From Flavobacteriales bacterium UBA852 (GTDB lineage: Bacteria > Bacteroidota > Bacteroidia > Flavobacteriales_E > Vicingaceae), in NCBI GenBank assembly GCA_002295925.1, contig DBGO01000007.1:62001-126000 (forward strand): a stretch of 64,000 nucleotides of DNA, given 5' to 3'. Below the pieces are notes generated by a model that did not search any database, was not told the origin of the DNA, and saw only the letters and a list, made by a program, of their open reading frames with translations. The stretch's first letter is position 1. Each line of letters starts with the position of its first letter. The position numbers and the translations under genes are program-made. Below are positions 31,736 to 40,537 of this stretch, piece after piece.

Positions 31736-33070
31736 ATGTTTGAAAATTTATCCGACAAACTCGAAAAAGCGTTTAAAGTTCTTAAAGGTCAAGGACAAGT
31801 AACCGAAATAAACGTTGCCGAAACCATTAAAGAAATTCGTCGTGCATTGCTCGATGCAGACGTTAGCTATAAAGTAGCCAAACAATTTACCGACGAAGTA
31901 AAAAAGAAAGCATTAGGTGCTGATGTAATCAATGCCATTTCGCCCGGACAATTAATAGTGAAAATCACGCACGACGAATTGGCCGAACTGATGGGTGGTA
32001 AAAGCACCGATATTAACCTTACCGGAAATCCTGCCGTAATTCTTATTGCCGGTTTGCAAGGGTCGGGTAAAACTACTTTTTCAGGCAAATTAGCCAATTA
32101 CCTTAAAACCAAACGCGGCAAAAAACCATTATTGGTTGCCGGCGACGTTTACCGTCCTGCAGCAATTGACCAATTACACGTATTGGGCGAACAAGTTGGT
32201 GTAGAGGTTTATTCTGAACGGGATAACAAAAACCCTGTAGAAATTGCCAAACACGCCATTGACAAAGCAAAGCGCGAAGGATACAATGTAGTAATTGTGG
32301 ATACTGCCGGACGTTTGGCAGTTGACGAAGAAATGATGAAGGAAATTGAGAATGTCAAAAAAGCCGTTCATCCTTCCGAAACGCTGTTTGTAGTTGATGC
32401 CATGACCGGGCAAGACGCTGTAAATACAGCCAAAGCATTCAACGAACGCATCGATTATGATGGTGTGGTACTTACCAAGTTAGATGGTGATACACGAGGC
32501 GGAGCAGCGCTTTCTATTCGTTCTGTGGTAAACAAACCCATAAAATTTGTCGGAACAGGTGAAAAACCCGAAGCTCTTGACGTTTTCCACCCCGACCGTA
32601 TGGCCGACCGTATTTTGGGAATGGGTGACGTAGTAAGTTTGGTAGAACGCGCTCAAGAACAATACGACGAAGAAAAAGCCCGTAAATTATCCAAGAAAAT
32701 TGCCAAAAATCAATTTGATTTCAACGACTTTTTAGACCAAATTTCCCAAATCAAAAAAATGGGAAATATGAAAGACTTAATGGGTATGATTCCCGGTGTA
32801 GGAAAAGCACTTAAAAATGTCGACATTTACGATGATGCTTTTAAACACATAGAAGCAATTATTTATTCTATGACACCCGAAGAGCGCAAAAATCCTAAAA
32901 TTATAAACGGTTCACGCAGAAAACGAATAGCCAAAGGAAGCGGACGAGATATTCAAGAAGTAAATCGCTTGCTCAAACAATTTTCAGAAACCAGCAAAAT
33001 GATGCGCATGATGAGCAACAAAAACAATATGATGAAGTTGATGAAAAACATGCCCAAAGGATTTAAATAG
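31736..33070 (+). CDS. ffh: Signal recognition particle protein Ffh (SRP54)
   Basis: Ffh is the GTPase that, with 4.5S RNA, targets nascent membrane proteins to FtsY and SecYEG. The 444-residue protein has the N domain (1-90), the G domain with GLQGSGKTTFSGKLANYL (G1, about 107-124), DTAGRLAVDEEMM, TKLDGDTRGGAALS, and the Met-rich M domain (about 320-444) ending with MMRMMSNKNNMMKLMKNMPK, which binds signal peptides and RNA. It lies 12 bases before folD. Confidence 0.97.
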   Translation: MFENLSDKLEKAFKVLKGQGQVTEINVAETIKEIRRALLDADVSYKVAKQFTDEVKKKALGADVINAISPGQLIVKITHDELAELMGGKSTDINLTGNPAVILIAGLQGSGKTTFSGKLANYLKTKRGKKPLLVAGDVYRPAAIDQLHVLGEQVGVEVYSERDNKNPVEIAKHAIDKAKREGYNVVIVDTAGRLAVDEEMMKEIENVKKAVHPSETLFVVDAMTGQDAVNTAKAFNERIDYDGVVLTKLDGDTRGGAALSIRSVVNKPIKFVGTGEKPEALDVFHPDRMADRILGMGDVVSLVERAQEQYDEEKARKLSKKIAKNQFDFNDFLDQISQIKKMGNMKDLMGMIPGVGKALKNVDIYDDAFKHIEAIIYSMTPEERKNPKIINGSRRKRIAKGSGRDIQEVNRLLKQFSETSKMMRMMSNKNNMMKLMKNMPKGFK

Positions 33071-33082
33071 TTTGCATACATT

Positions 33083-33961
33083 ATGAAAATAATTGACGGT
33101 AAAGCAGTTGCAGAATCCATAAAATCGGAAATAGCACAAAAAGTTGCTCAACGCATCAAGCAAGGAAAGAAAAAACCACACTTGGCGGCTGTTTTGGTTG
33201 GCAACGACGGAGCCAGCGAAACGTATGTAAAAAGCAAAGTAAAAAACTGCGAAAAAGTAGGATTCGACTCTACTCTATTGCATTTTGAAGAATCTATTTC
33301 AGAAGAAGAACTTCTAAAAGAAATAAAAAAACTAAACAACAATTCAGCTATTAACGGTTTTATCGTTCAACTGCCTTTACCCAAGCATATTGATGAACAA
33401 AAAATAATTCAAGCTATTTTACCCGAAAAAGACGTGGACGGATTTCATCCCGTAAATGTAGGTAAAATGGTATTGGAGATTCCTTCTCTTTTGCCGGCAA
33501 CACCTTATGGAATAACACTACTATTAAAGCATTACAACATTCCCACCGAAGGGAAAAATTGTGTAGTTATAGGACGTAGCCATATTGTAGGAACACCCAT
33601 GAGCATATTAATGAGCAGAAATACCTATCCGGGAAACGCTACGGTAACCCTGGCACACAGTCGAACCAAAAACCTGAAAGAAATTTGCCGGCAAGCAGAT
33701 ATTTTAATAGCCGCAGTTGGTAAAGCCAAGCTCATCACCGAAGATATGATAAAAGATGGTGCTGTAGTAATTGACGTGGGTATTCACAGAATAAAAGATG
33801 ACTCGAAAAAATCGGGATACAGACTGGTGGGCGATGTAGATTTTGAAAATGTTGCACAAAAATGCAGCTATATAACACCGGTTCCGGGTGGCGTGGGTCC
33901 AATGACCATTACAGCTTTACTTCAAAACACGCTTACTGCTTGCGAAATGCAAGAGAAATAA
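33083..33961 (+). CDS. folD: Methylenetetrahydrofolate dehydrogenase / cyclohydrolase
   Basis: FolD interconverts methylene-, methenyl- and formyl-tetrahydrofolate in one-carbon metabolism. The 292-residue protein has VGNDGASETYVKSKVKNCEK with the catalytic Tyr/Lys, NGFIVQLPLPKHID, KDVDGFHPVNVG, the NADP-binding VVIGRSHIVGTPMSILM, and the terminal TPVPGGVGPMTITAL. It lies 12 bases after ffh, so they are probably cotranscribed. Confidence 0.97.
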   Translation: MKIIDGKAVAESIKSEIAQKVAQRIKQGKKKPHLAAVLVGNDGASETYVKSKVKNCEKVGFDSTLLHFEESISEEELLKEIKKLNNNSAINGFIVQLPLPKHIDEQKIIQAILPEKDVDGFHPVNVGKMVLEIPSLLPATPYGITLLLKHYNIPTEGKNCVVIGRSHIVGTPMSILMSRNTYPGNATVTLAHSRTKNLKEICRQADILIAAVGKAKLITEDMIKDGAVVIDVGIHRIKDDSKKSGYRLVGDVDFENVAQKCSYITPVPGGVGPMTITALLQNTLTACEMQEK

Positions 33962-34021
33962 CTGTTATTACGTATTTTAACTTAACAGGTTTTCAATTTT
34001 CACTTACACAATTTTAGGTTT

Positions 34022-34052
34022 TTTGATGGTGAATATTGTCGATTTACTTTTG
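34022..34052 (+). promoter_or_regulatory. Consensus promoter for the 34089 gene
   Basis: TTTG (34022-34025), 19 bases, then TACTTTTG (34045-34052) is an ideal Bacteroidetes -33/-7 pair. The ATG follows 36 bases after the -7 box. Confidence 0.78.
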
Positions 34053-34088
34053 CAATTTAGCATTGTTAACCAATAAAACCATTTCACC

Positions 34089-34496
34089 ATGAACTACGTA
34101 AATCCTGTAAACATAGCAATTATCAGCTTAAACAACAGCACTACAGAGTATTACACTCAATTTTTCAATTTAAAACAATATGATAATATTTTGCACCTCG
34201 ACAAACGGTCTTTTAATATAGAAAAATTTAAAAACTTTCAACCCGAAATTATCCTTATCGATGATTATTTTAATTGTGACAATAATGAAGAAATAATCAA
34301 TAAAATCAAAAAAGAGTTTCAAACCATCCCTACCTATTATTTGGCTCCTCAATGTGTAGATTGCTTTAATGATTATGAAGATGAAAAAGTGTATTTCTTT
34401 AAAGACAACTTCAATGAATCACTCATTGAGCATTTTAATAAAACATTACTAAAATTGCGTATTAAAAGAGAAATTACCAAAAATATTGCTATTTAA
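34089..34496 (+). CDS. Hypothetical protein, receiver-like fold
   Basis: I do not recognise this 135-residue protein. Its strand pattern resembles a degenerate response-regulator receiver: NIAIISLNN (strand 1), FQPEIILIDDYF (strand 3 with an Asp where the phosphoacceptor sits), IPTYYLAP (strand 4) and EKVYFFKDNFNESLIEHFN (Lys at strand 5). The acidic pair after strand 1 is missing, so phosphorylation is doubtful. It has no output domain and no adjacent kinase. A full consensus promoter lies upstream, so the gene is likely expressed. Confidence 0.6.
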   Translation: MNYVNPVNIAIISLNNSTTEYYTQFFNLKQYDNILHLDKRSFNIEKFKNFQPEIILIDDYFNCDNNEEIINKIKKEFQTIPTYYLAPQCVDCFNDYEDEKVYFFKDNFNESLIEHFNKTLLKLRIKREITKNIAI

Positions 34497-34509
34497 GCAG
34501 AAAGTAATA

Positions 34510-34541
34510 TTTGCTATATTGAAAGATTTTATTTATTTTTG
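34510..34541 (+). promoter_or_regulatory. Promoter of the 34564 gene
   Basis: TTTG (34510-34513), 20 bases, then TATTTTTG (34534-34541), 22 bases before the ATG. Confidence 0.7.
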
Positions 34542-34563
34542 ATAAAATCAAAACAAAAAAACC

Positions 34564-34950
34564 ATGAAAAAAGTATTTTCTTTTATAGCTGTATTACTCA
34601 TTACAGTAGCAAGTTTTGCTCAAACAAACGAAAAATATGTTGAGCTGAAAACAAAAATCAAATCGGATGAAGTAAATCCGGTAGGCTTAAACCGAATTAT
34701 TTATCAATTGGTTTTTAAAAATATGGATGAAGAATCCATGAAAGCATTACAAGAAAAATTATTGGCTTTTGAAGAAATTGACACTTTTACTTACACTAAA
34801 GCCGGTGATGATTTTGATGTAAAAATTTCATTCTTCGGAGAATTAAAAAATGAAGGCATTCGCCAAGCGTTTAAAGATGCAGGAATTTTATATGTTGTAA
34901 ACAAACGTGGTGAAAAAATAAGCGTTGACGAAGTTCAAATTAAATCATAA
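34564..34950 (+). CDS. Small secreted protein of unknown function
   Basis: The 128-residue protein has a signal peptide cut near SFAQ (residue 20) and a soluble part of about 108 residues with alternating helices and strands (LKTKIKSDEVNP, IDTFTYTKAGDDFDVKISFF, IRQAFKDAGILYVV) that could form a ferredoxin-like alpha-beta fold. It has no Cys or His cluster. It is monocistronic, with its own promoter and terminator. Function unknown. Confidence 0.72.
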   Translation: MKKVFSFIAVLLITVASFAQTNEKYVELKTKIKSDEVNPVGLNRIIYQLVFKNMDEESMKALQEKLLAFEEIDTFTYTKAGDDFDVKISFFGELKNEGIRQAFKDAGILYVVNKRGEKISVDEVQIKS

Positions 34951-34967
34951 AACTTAAACCAACTAAC

Positions 34968-35001
34968 CAAAGCCATCTTATTTAAGGTGGCTTTTTTTTT
35001 T
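34968..35001 (+). terminator. Rho-independent terminator after the 34564 gene
   Basis: AAAGCCATCTT pairs with AAGGTGGCTTT (one G-U pair), followed by a run of T. Confidence 0.88.
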
Positions 35002-35023
35002 ATTTCATAAAATAGCTGTTGTT

Positions 35024-35407
35024 ATGAAAAAAATTATCTATACAAAAAATGCCCCCGCTCCTATTGGACCTTACAGCCAAGCCGTTTTATCGGGCAACAC
35101 ACTTTATGTTTCAGGACAAATTGCCATTAATCCCAAATCTGGAGAGTTAATCACCGGTGATTTGATTGCCGAAACCAAGCAGGTAATGGAAAATCTTAAA
35201 GCTGTATTACAAGCCGCCGAAATGAACTTTGACCATGTTGTAAAATGCAGCATTTTTTTGTCGGATATGAACAATTTTGCAACTGTAAATGAAATCTACG
35301 TCAGTTATTTTTCGGAAAATAATTATCCTGCACGTGAAACCGTAGAAGTTAGTGTTTTACCCAAAAATGTAAATGTAGAAATTTCGTGTATTGCCGTAAA
35401 AGATTAA
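35024..35407 (+). CDS. RidA (YjgF/UK114) family enamine/imine deaminase
   Basis: RidA proteins clear reactive enamine intermediates made by PLP enzymes. The 127-residue trimeric-type protein has PAPIGPYSQAVLSGNTLYVS at the N terminus and the substrate-binding Arg in NYPARETVEVSVLPKNVNVE (about 101-120), with the terminal Glu/Ile pattern. It converges on the hydrolase at 35409 with 1 base between the stops. Confidence 0.94.
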   Translation: MKKIIYTKNAPAPIGPYSQAVLSGNTLYVSGQIAINPKSGELITGDLIAETKQVMENLKAVLQAAEMNFDHVVKCSIFLSDMNNFATVNEIYVSYFSENNYPARETVEVSVLPKNVNVEISCIAVKD

Positions 35408-35408
35408 T

Positions 35409-36074
35409 TTAACCAAAAATAGTTTGTAAATAATCATTTACTTCTTGAGCTTTATTCCACACCATTAAATGACTCCCATCTTTTATGAATTGGGCATCAC
35501 TTATATATTTTACCGGCAATACTTTATCTGCAGTGCCGTGCAAGTGAACGATTTTTTCTTTCTTGTATTCCGATTTATCCCAATTGGTAATCGCTTTGGC
35601 AGCAAATTGCAAAAATTGCACATTGCTTTTCAATACCATATCTTTTAATACCTTGTATTTTTCATCACTTACTTTGCCAAGCGTAAGCGGTAATGCCGGA
35701 ATACTTTTTTTCACCGTTAAAGGTGTAATAAGTTTTTCGAAAGGTAAATGTTTTAATTTTTTTAAATACGGCGGAATTTCATTGGCACTTTTGGCACTGC
35801 TTATCAAAACGGTTTTTTCAGGATTTACTAAATCGGTGAGTTCGCTGCAAACCATTCCGCCCATTGAAATTCCCATTAAACAAAACGGTTCGGTTATATT
35901 TATTTTATCAATAATTTTTAAAGCGTATTCTTTTAATGTTTCAACACCGGGAAAGAACTCCCACTCAATATCTACGAATTCATACCCCGGTAGCGGTTTT
36001 ATTTCGGAATACAATCGACAATCGGCTCCCATTCCGGGAAACCGGTATATTTTAACCGGTTTATTTCCGTTCAT
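35409..36074 (-). CDS. Alpha/beta hydrolase
   Basis: The 221-residue cytosolic protein has a compact alpha/beta-hydrolase fold: RFPGMGADCRLY near the N terminus (oxyanion region), the nucleophile elbow MGISMGGMVCSELT (Ser about 70), catalytic-type Asp in HLHGTADKVLP and His in FIKDGSHLMVWN. The lid is minimal. The substrate is unknown. It starts inside the 3' end of the DUF3109 gene (14-base overlap). Confidence 0.86.
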   Translation of the reverse strand: MNGNKPVKIYRFPGMGADCRLYSEIKPLPGYEFVDIEWEFFPGVETLKEYALKIIDKINITEPFCLMGISMGGMVCSELTDLVNPEKTVLISSAKSANEIPPYLKKLKHLPFEKLITPLTVKKSIPALPLTLGKVSDEKYKVLKDMVLKSNVQFLQFAAKAITNWDKSEYKKEKIVHLHGTADKVLPVKYISDAQFIKDGSHLMVWNKAQEVNDYLQTIFG

Positions 36075-36639
36075 TTTCTAATGCCTCATCAATTTTTTCT
36101 AATTCGTCATAAAACGCTTCACCATATTTACGCACAAGCGGTTCTTTCAGAAATTTATAAACCTTTACACCTAATTGCTTACCCAAAACACAGGCATCAT
36201 TGCATAAATCCCAATAATGATAGTTAAGCGCCTCAAAAGTTTTGTATTTAGCAACGCGTATGGGATACAAATGACATGAAATGGGCTTCTTAAAATCAAT
36301 TTCATTATTCAAATACGCTTTTTCTATTCCGCAAAAGGCCGTCCCGTTATCATCAAAAATCGTATAAACGCATTCTTTTCCTTCAACCAATGTTGTTACC
36401 CATTCGCCATCTTCATCTTTGGTGTACAAACCGTTTTTTTCAATGGCTTTCAATGATTTTTCCGAAAGATATTTTTTTACTTTGGGAAAAACATTTTCCA
36501 AAATTCCCAGTTCATCTTTTTCTAACGGTGCTCCGGCATCTCCTTCTACACAACAAGCGCCTTTACATTTATTCAGGTCGCAAACAAACTTGCGTTCAAA
36601 AATCAATTCGGATAAAATTTTATCTTCTACTTGTATCAT
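36061..36639 (-). CDS. DUF3109-family Cys-rich protein
   Basis: The 192-residue protein belongs to DUF3109, related to the YkgJ-type zinc/iron-chelating proteins. It shows CDLNKCKGACCVEGDAG (four Cys, about 20-36), CVYTIFDDNGTAFCGIEKAY, PISCHLYPIR and CNDACVLGKQ. The Cys number and spacing suggest a bound metal. ATG 36639 is used; GTG one codon earlier is an alternative. It is first of a two-gene operon with the hydrolase. Biological role unknown. Confidence 0.88.
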   Translation of the reverse strand: MIQVEDKILSELIFERKFVCDLNKCKGACCVEGDAGAPLEKDELGILENVFPKVKKYLSEKSLKAIEKNGLYTKDEDGEWVTTLVEGKECVYTIFDDNGTAFCGIEKAYLNNEIDFKKPISCHLYPIRVAKYKTFEALNYHYWDLCNDACVLGKQLGVKVYKFLKEPLVRKYGEAFYDELEKIDEALENERK

Positions 36640-36686
36640 CACACAAAAATAACACTTATTCCAACCTATTACTTATTCATTTCGTC

Positions 36687-36694
36687 TATATTTG
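36687..36694 (+). promoter_or_regulatory. -7 box (TATATTTG) of the 36713 lipoprotein gene
   Basis: Full TAnnTTTG match, 18 bases before the ATG at 36713. An ATG-like start further upstream at 36692 would lie inside this box. Confidence 0.6.
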
Positions 36695-36712
36695 TGTAAA
36701 AATTCTTTTATT

Positions 36713-38317
36713 ATGAAAAAAATACTTTCATTATTTATCCTTGCAACTGTTGTTTTATCCGGTTGTAAAAAAGGTCGTTACGATTTTGATAAATTGGCTA
36801 CTACCGAGTGGAAACCTTCATTGGCAGCTCCTGCGATAAACTCTACTTTAACGGTATATGATGTTCTTGCTCACACCGACAGTAATGATATTGTCATTAT
36901 TGATTCGCTTTCGGGACTGGTTTCATTGGTTTATAAAGGAAATTTATATTCTTACAATCCTTCAAATATTTTAACCCTGACCGACCAATCAACTAATAAT
37001 ACGATTTCTCTTACACCTACCCAACAAACTACCTTATCGGGTAGTGGCTCAGTAACTGTTACAAACTCGCAAACTGTTACTTATAATACAAGTTCGGCAA
37101 ATTTAGATTCTATCATTTTAAAAGCCGGCACTTTAGATTTTAACATCAACTCATCATTTCAGCATAACGGCTCTATTACCATTTCTATTCCGGCATTAAA
37201 GAAAAACGGTGTGCCGTTTTCTGCCACTTATACCTTTAATTACACCGGAACCCCGATTTCAATATCAAGCAGCACCAATATGCAAGATTATCATTTTGAT
37301 TTAACACAAAACGGTAATACAACAAACACTTTTGACATAAATTATTCTTTAACATTAAACTATATTTCGGGAAATTCTACCAATGGTAGTATTTCGGTTT
37401 CTACCGGAATGAATAATTGGGATTTTTACAGTGTTTTTGGCGATTTCGGAAATGTTCAAATCGCTTCTGACATTGACTCTATATTGGTGAAAATTTTTAA
37501 CAGCACCATAACAGGTTATTTTGAATTGGTTGACCCGAAATTAAATTTATATGTTCACAATTCAATGGGTGTTCCTGCCGAAGTTATATTTAACACATTA
37601 CAATCGGTAAATGTAAATACCGGACAGGTAACTCCAATTGTCAACCAAGGATTTCCAAACCCTTGGCAAATTAATGCACCTACGGTGAGCCAAATAGGCA
37701 GTGAAGTGGTTACAAAAATGACCATTGACAAATCTAACAGTGATATTACCAATATCATCACACCAACACCAAAATATGTAGTTATTCAGTCGGATGCAAA
37801 TGCTAATCCAAGTTCTATGCCGGCACAATACAATTTTATGACAGACACAAGCAAAATGCATATCCGTGCCGAATTGGAGTTACCATTAATTGGTTTTGCT
37901 TACGGAATGACATTTGTTGACACTATTCCGTTTGAATTTGGCGACAATGTTGAAGAAATCGAATCTGTTTTATTCAGAAGCATCATCACCAACGGTTTCC
38001 CGTTTAAATCAAATATCCAAATTTATTTCGCCGACAGTAATTACGTGGTATTAGACTCGCTGTATGCACCAAATACCGAAATTATTCAAAGCGGAATTAC
38101 AAACAATGATGGTCGTGTGATTCAGAAAACGGAAAAACTTACCGACGTTACTTTTACACAAAACCGTATGCCCAACGTATTGAACGCTAAATATGTTATC
38201 ATAAGAGCTGTGGGTGAAAGCTTAAACGGAACAAACAGTCAAATATCCAAAATTTACGAGGATTATACTATTCAAGTTCGTTTGAGTTTGAAAGTAAACG
38301 GTAAAATGAACATCTAA
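36713..38317 (+). CDS. Large outer-membrane or surface lipoprotein, unknown function
   Basis: The 534-residue protein has a lipoprotein signal ending VLSGC (Cys about residue 18) and then only beta-rich, Ser/Thr/Asn-rich sequence with no catalytic motif. The chosen ATG gives the proper lipobox distance. It is followed after 55 bases by a DUF5723 barrel gene; this pairing occurs in other Bacteroidetes, and a joint envelope role is plausible. Specific function unknown. Confidence 0.75.
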   Translation: MKKILSLFILATVVLSGCKKGRYDFDKLATTEWKPSLAAPAINSTLTVYDVLAHTDSNDIVIIDSLSGLVSLVYKGNLYSYNPSNILTLTDQSTNNTISLTPTQQTTLSGSGSVTVTNSQTVTYNTSSANLDSIILKAGTLDFNINSSFQHNGSITISIPALKKNGVPFSATYTFNYTGTPISISSSTNMQDYHFDLTQNGNTTNTFDINYSLTLNYISGNSTNGSISVSTGMNNWDFYSVFGDFGNVQIASDIDSILVKIFNSTITGYFELVDPKLNLYVHNSMGVPAEVIFNTLQSVNVNTGQVTPIVNQGFPNPWQINAPTVSQIGSEVVTKMTIDKSNSDITNIITPTPKYVVIQSDANANPSSMPAQYNFMTDTSKMHIRAELELPLIGFAYGMTFVDTIPFEFGDNVEEIESVLFRSIITNGFPFKSNIQIYFADSNYVVLDSLYAPNTEIIQSGITNNDGRVIQKTEKLTDVTFTQNRMPNVLNAKYVIIRAVGESLNGTNSQISKIYEDYTIQVRLSLKVNGKMNI

Positions 38318-38372
38318 TCAAAATAGGAAACAAAAATATTTTTATCACTATTAACAATCAGATTCATTTGTT

Positions 38373-39743
38373 ATGAAAAAAATTATTGCAGGATTATCGT
38401 TAATGATTTCGGGCGTAATGTTTGCCCAACAAGATTTCACACTTCATCAATTAACCAATACTCATCAAAGCACTTACGTAAACGTAACCAACCGACCTAA
38501 GGCAAAAATCAGTTTTGGCATACCAATGCTTGGCGGTTATTACTTTAATGTAGGAAATTCCGGATTTACATACAACGATATTATTACTGTTCGCCAGGAT
38601 GATTCATTGGAAATAAATATGGATAATGTTATTTCTGCACTTAAAGAACGCAACTATATTACAACCAACTTTCAGCTCGATTACCTTACTGCCGGATTTT
38701 ACTTTAAAAAGAAACATTATATCACCATTAATGTTACCGAGAAAATCAACTCTCGCTTTACTTATCCGAAAGACTTAATTGTTTTGCTTTGGGAAGGAAA
38801 CGGCAAAAGTTTACTCGGACAACGGGCAAATTTTGACGGCATAGGTTATGACTTTATGCAATATCGTGAATATGCCATAGGATATAATTACGAATTGAAT
38901 GATAAATGGACGGTTGGCGGACGTGTAAAATACCTGAAAGGAATTACCAACATTTACACAAAAACCAGCAATTTGGGTATGACTACCGACGAAAAAACAT
39001 TTGACCTTACTTTCGATGGCGAAGTAGATATTTACACTTCAGGAGTAAATGAATTAGCCGACACCAATTATACGTTTGATATCAATCAATATATGTTTAA
39101 AAGAAATAATTCGGGTTTTGGTGTAGATTTAGGTGCCAGCTATCAATATTCCGAAAAATTAAAGTTGTTTATCGATATTATTGACTTGGGATATATTAAA
39201 TGGAACTATGACACGCGCAACTTTAAAAAAGATTCGTTGAATTTTAGTTTTACCGGAATAGATATTAAAGACTTTTTAGGTACTGACGATACTACATCGA
39301 GTCAAATTTCACAAACATTAGCCGATTCTATCGACAACATTATACAACTGCAAGATTATACAGGTAGTTATAAAACGCCTCTTTACACTCAGTTTTATTT
39401 AGGTGGCGAATATGAATTATCTCAAAAAATCACCCTTAGCGGAATTGGTCATTTTGAATTTATTCACGGTCGTTTCCGCCCTTCAATGACTGTTGGTGCA
39501 CGATTTAAATTAACCAACTTTTTTACTGCTGTTGCCAATTATTCGGCGTACAACAACAGTTATTTGAATTTTGGTGTGGGACTGGCGGCCAACTTAGGTC
39601 CAATTCAATGGTATTTTGCTTCCAATAATGTAGTGGGTGTATTTGCCCCATACCTAACAAAAAATGCCCATTTCAGAACGGGCATAAATATATTAATCGG
39701 AAGAGAGAAAAAACAAGTTGCTACTCAATCACAAATAGAATAA
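38373..39743 (+). CDS. DUF5723-family outer-membrane beta-barrel protein
   Basis: The 456-residue protein has a signal peptide (about 1-19, FAQ) and amphipathic beta-strands throughout, with DUF5723-like features: FGIPMLGGYYFNVGNSGFTY near the N terminus, QYREYAIGYNYELNDKWTVG, and LFIDIIDLGYIKWN. It resembles PorP/SprF-like membrane-barrel proteins only in general character. It is probably cotranscribed with the lipoprotein before it. Function unknown. Confidence 0.8.
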   Translation: MKKIIAGLSLMISGVMFAQQDFTLHQLTNTHQSTYVNVTNRPKAKISFGIPMLGGYYFNVGNSGFTYNDIITVRQDDSLEINMDNVISALKERNYITTNFQLDYLTAGFYFKKKHYITINVTEKINSRFTYPKDLIVLLWEGNGKSLLGQRANFDGIGYDFMQYREYAIGYNYELNDKWTVGGRVKYLKGITNIYTKTSNLGMTTDEKTFDLTFDGEVDIYTSGVNELADTNYTFDINQYMFKRNNSGFGVDLGASYQYSEKLKLFIDIIDLGYIKWNYDTRNFKKDSLNFSFTGIDIKDFLGTDDTTSSQISQTLADSIDNIIQLQDYTGSYKTPLYTQFYLGGEYELSQKITLSGIGHFEFIHGRFRPSMTVGARFKLTNFFTAVANYSAYNNSYLNFGVGLAANLGPIQWYFASNNVVGVFAPYLTKNAHFRTGINILIGREKKQVATQSQIE

Positions 39744-39746
39744 GCA

Positions 39747-40331
39747 TTAAACACTTACAGGAATATTACGTTCTTGAATCATTTTACGTAAATTGATTAG
39801 TGCATAACGCATTCTTCCCAAAGCCGTATTGATACTTACATTTGTCGATGCGGCTATTTCTTTAAAACTCATATCGTAATACAAACGCATCATCAATACT
39901 TCTTTTTGGTCGGCAGGCAAATCTTTTATTAACGATTTGATAAGCTTATGATGTTGTTTTATCTCTAATTTTTCATTAATGCCCTTATCTTTGCTGGTAA
40001 GCATATCCATCACATCAAAATCATCATTTCCTTTTACAGTGGGCATTTTACTGTTTTTTCTGAAATAATCAATCATTAAATTATGAGCAATACGCATTAC
40101 CCAAGGCAAAAATTTACCTTCATCGTTGTATTTTCCTTTTTTCAATGTTTGAATTACTTTTACAAAAGTATCCTGAAAAACATCATTGGCAACTTCTTCA
40201 TCCTTAACAGTATAATAGATGTAAGAAAAAACCCTGTCTTTATGACGGTTCAATAACTTCTCGAAAGCAGACTCTTGTCCTTGTAAATACTTTCTTATTA
40301 ATTCTTGGTCGGTTAAGCCTATTGTATTCAT
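39747..40331 (-). CDS. ECF-type RNA polymerase sigma factor
   Basis: The 194-residue protein has sigma region 2 (about 24-95, with VFSYIYYTVKDEEVANDVFQ and LPWVMRIAHNLMIDYFRK) and region 4 (about 130-185, LPADQKEVLMMRLYYDMSF then NVSINTALGRMRYALINLRK). No anti-sigma gene is adjacent. The start is fixed by a rare strong ribosome binding site, GGAGGTATT, directly before ATG 40331; the upstream frame to 40397 is not needed. It is divergent from uvrA and its promoter overlaps uvrA's. Confidence 0.93.
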   Translation of the reverse strand: MNTIGLTDQELIRKYLQGQESAFEKLLNRHKDRVFSYIYYTVKDEEVANDVFQDTFVKVIQTLKKGKYNDEGKFLPWVMRIAHNLMIDYFRKNSKMPTVKGNDDFDVMDMLTSKDKGINEKLEIKQHHKLIKSLIKDLPADQKEVLMMRLYYDMSFKEIAASTNVSINTALGRMRYALINLRKMIQERNIPVSV

Positions 40332-40334
40332 AAT

Positions 40335-40340
40335 ACCTCC
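40335..40340 (-). promoter_or_regulatory. Strong Shine-Dalgarno site (GGAGGT) of the sigma factor gene
   Basis: GGAGGT lies 3 bases before the ATG on the minus strand. It is the only strong Shine-Dalgarno I noticed in a window where genes typically lack one. Confidence 0.75.
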
Positions 40341-40483
40341 TTTTTTTGCATTTAGTAGCAGTTGTTTATGTAAAATAAAAAGGTAGATATTATTCAATAG
40401 GCAATAAGATTTTTGGTTTGTAGTGAGTTTAACGACTAAATTTTGCTTTTATTGTACGTCGGATAATTTTTTTTTGTTTCACA

Positions 40484-40515
40484 CAAATATACAAAAAGTA
40501 GCGTACCTTTGCAAA
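40484..40515 (-). promoter_or_regulatory. Promoter of the ECF sigma factor gene
   Basis: On the minus strand, TTTG (40515-40512), 20 bases, then TATATTTG (40491-40484). The predicted leader is about 145-150 bases. Confidence 0.7.
40504..40511 (+). promoter_or_regulatory. -7 box (TACCTTTG) of uvrA
   Basis: A full TAnnTTTG match, 26 bases before the uvrA ATG. It lies between the -33 and -7 boxes of the divergent sigma factor promoter. Confidence 0.6.
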
Positions 40516-40537
40516 CTTCATTTTTTCACAAACAAAA

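Noticed and set aside
40332..40397. Longer N-terminus of the ECF sigma factor
   Set aside because: The strong GGAGGT site directly before ATG 40331 and the usual family start argue for the shorter form.
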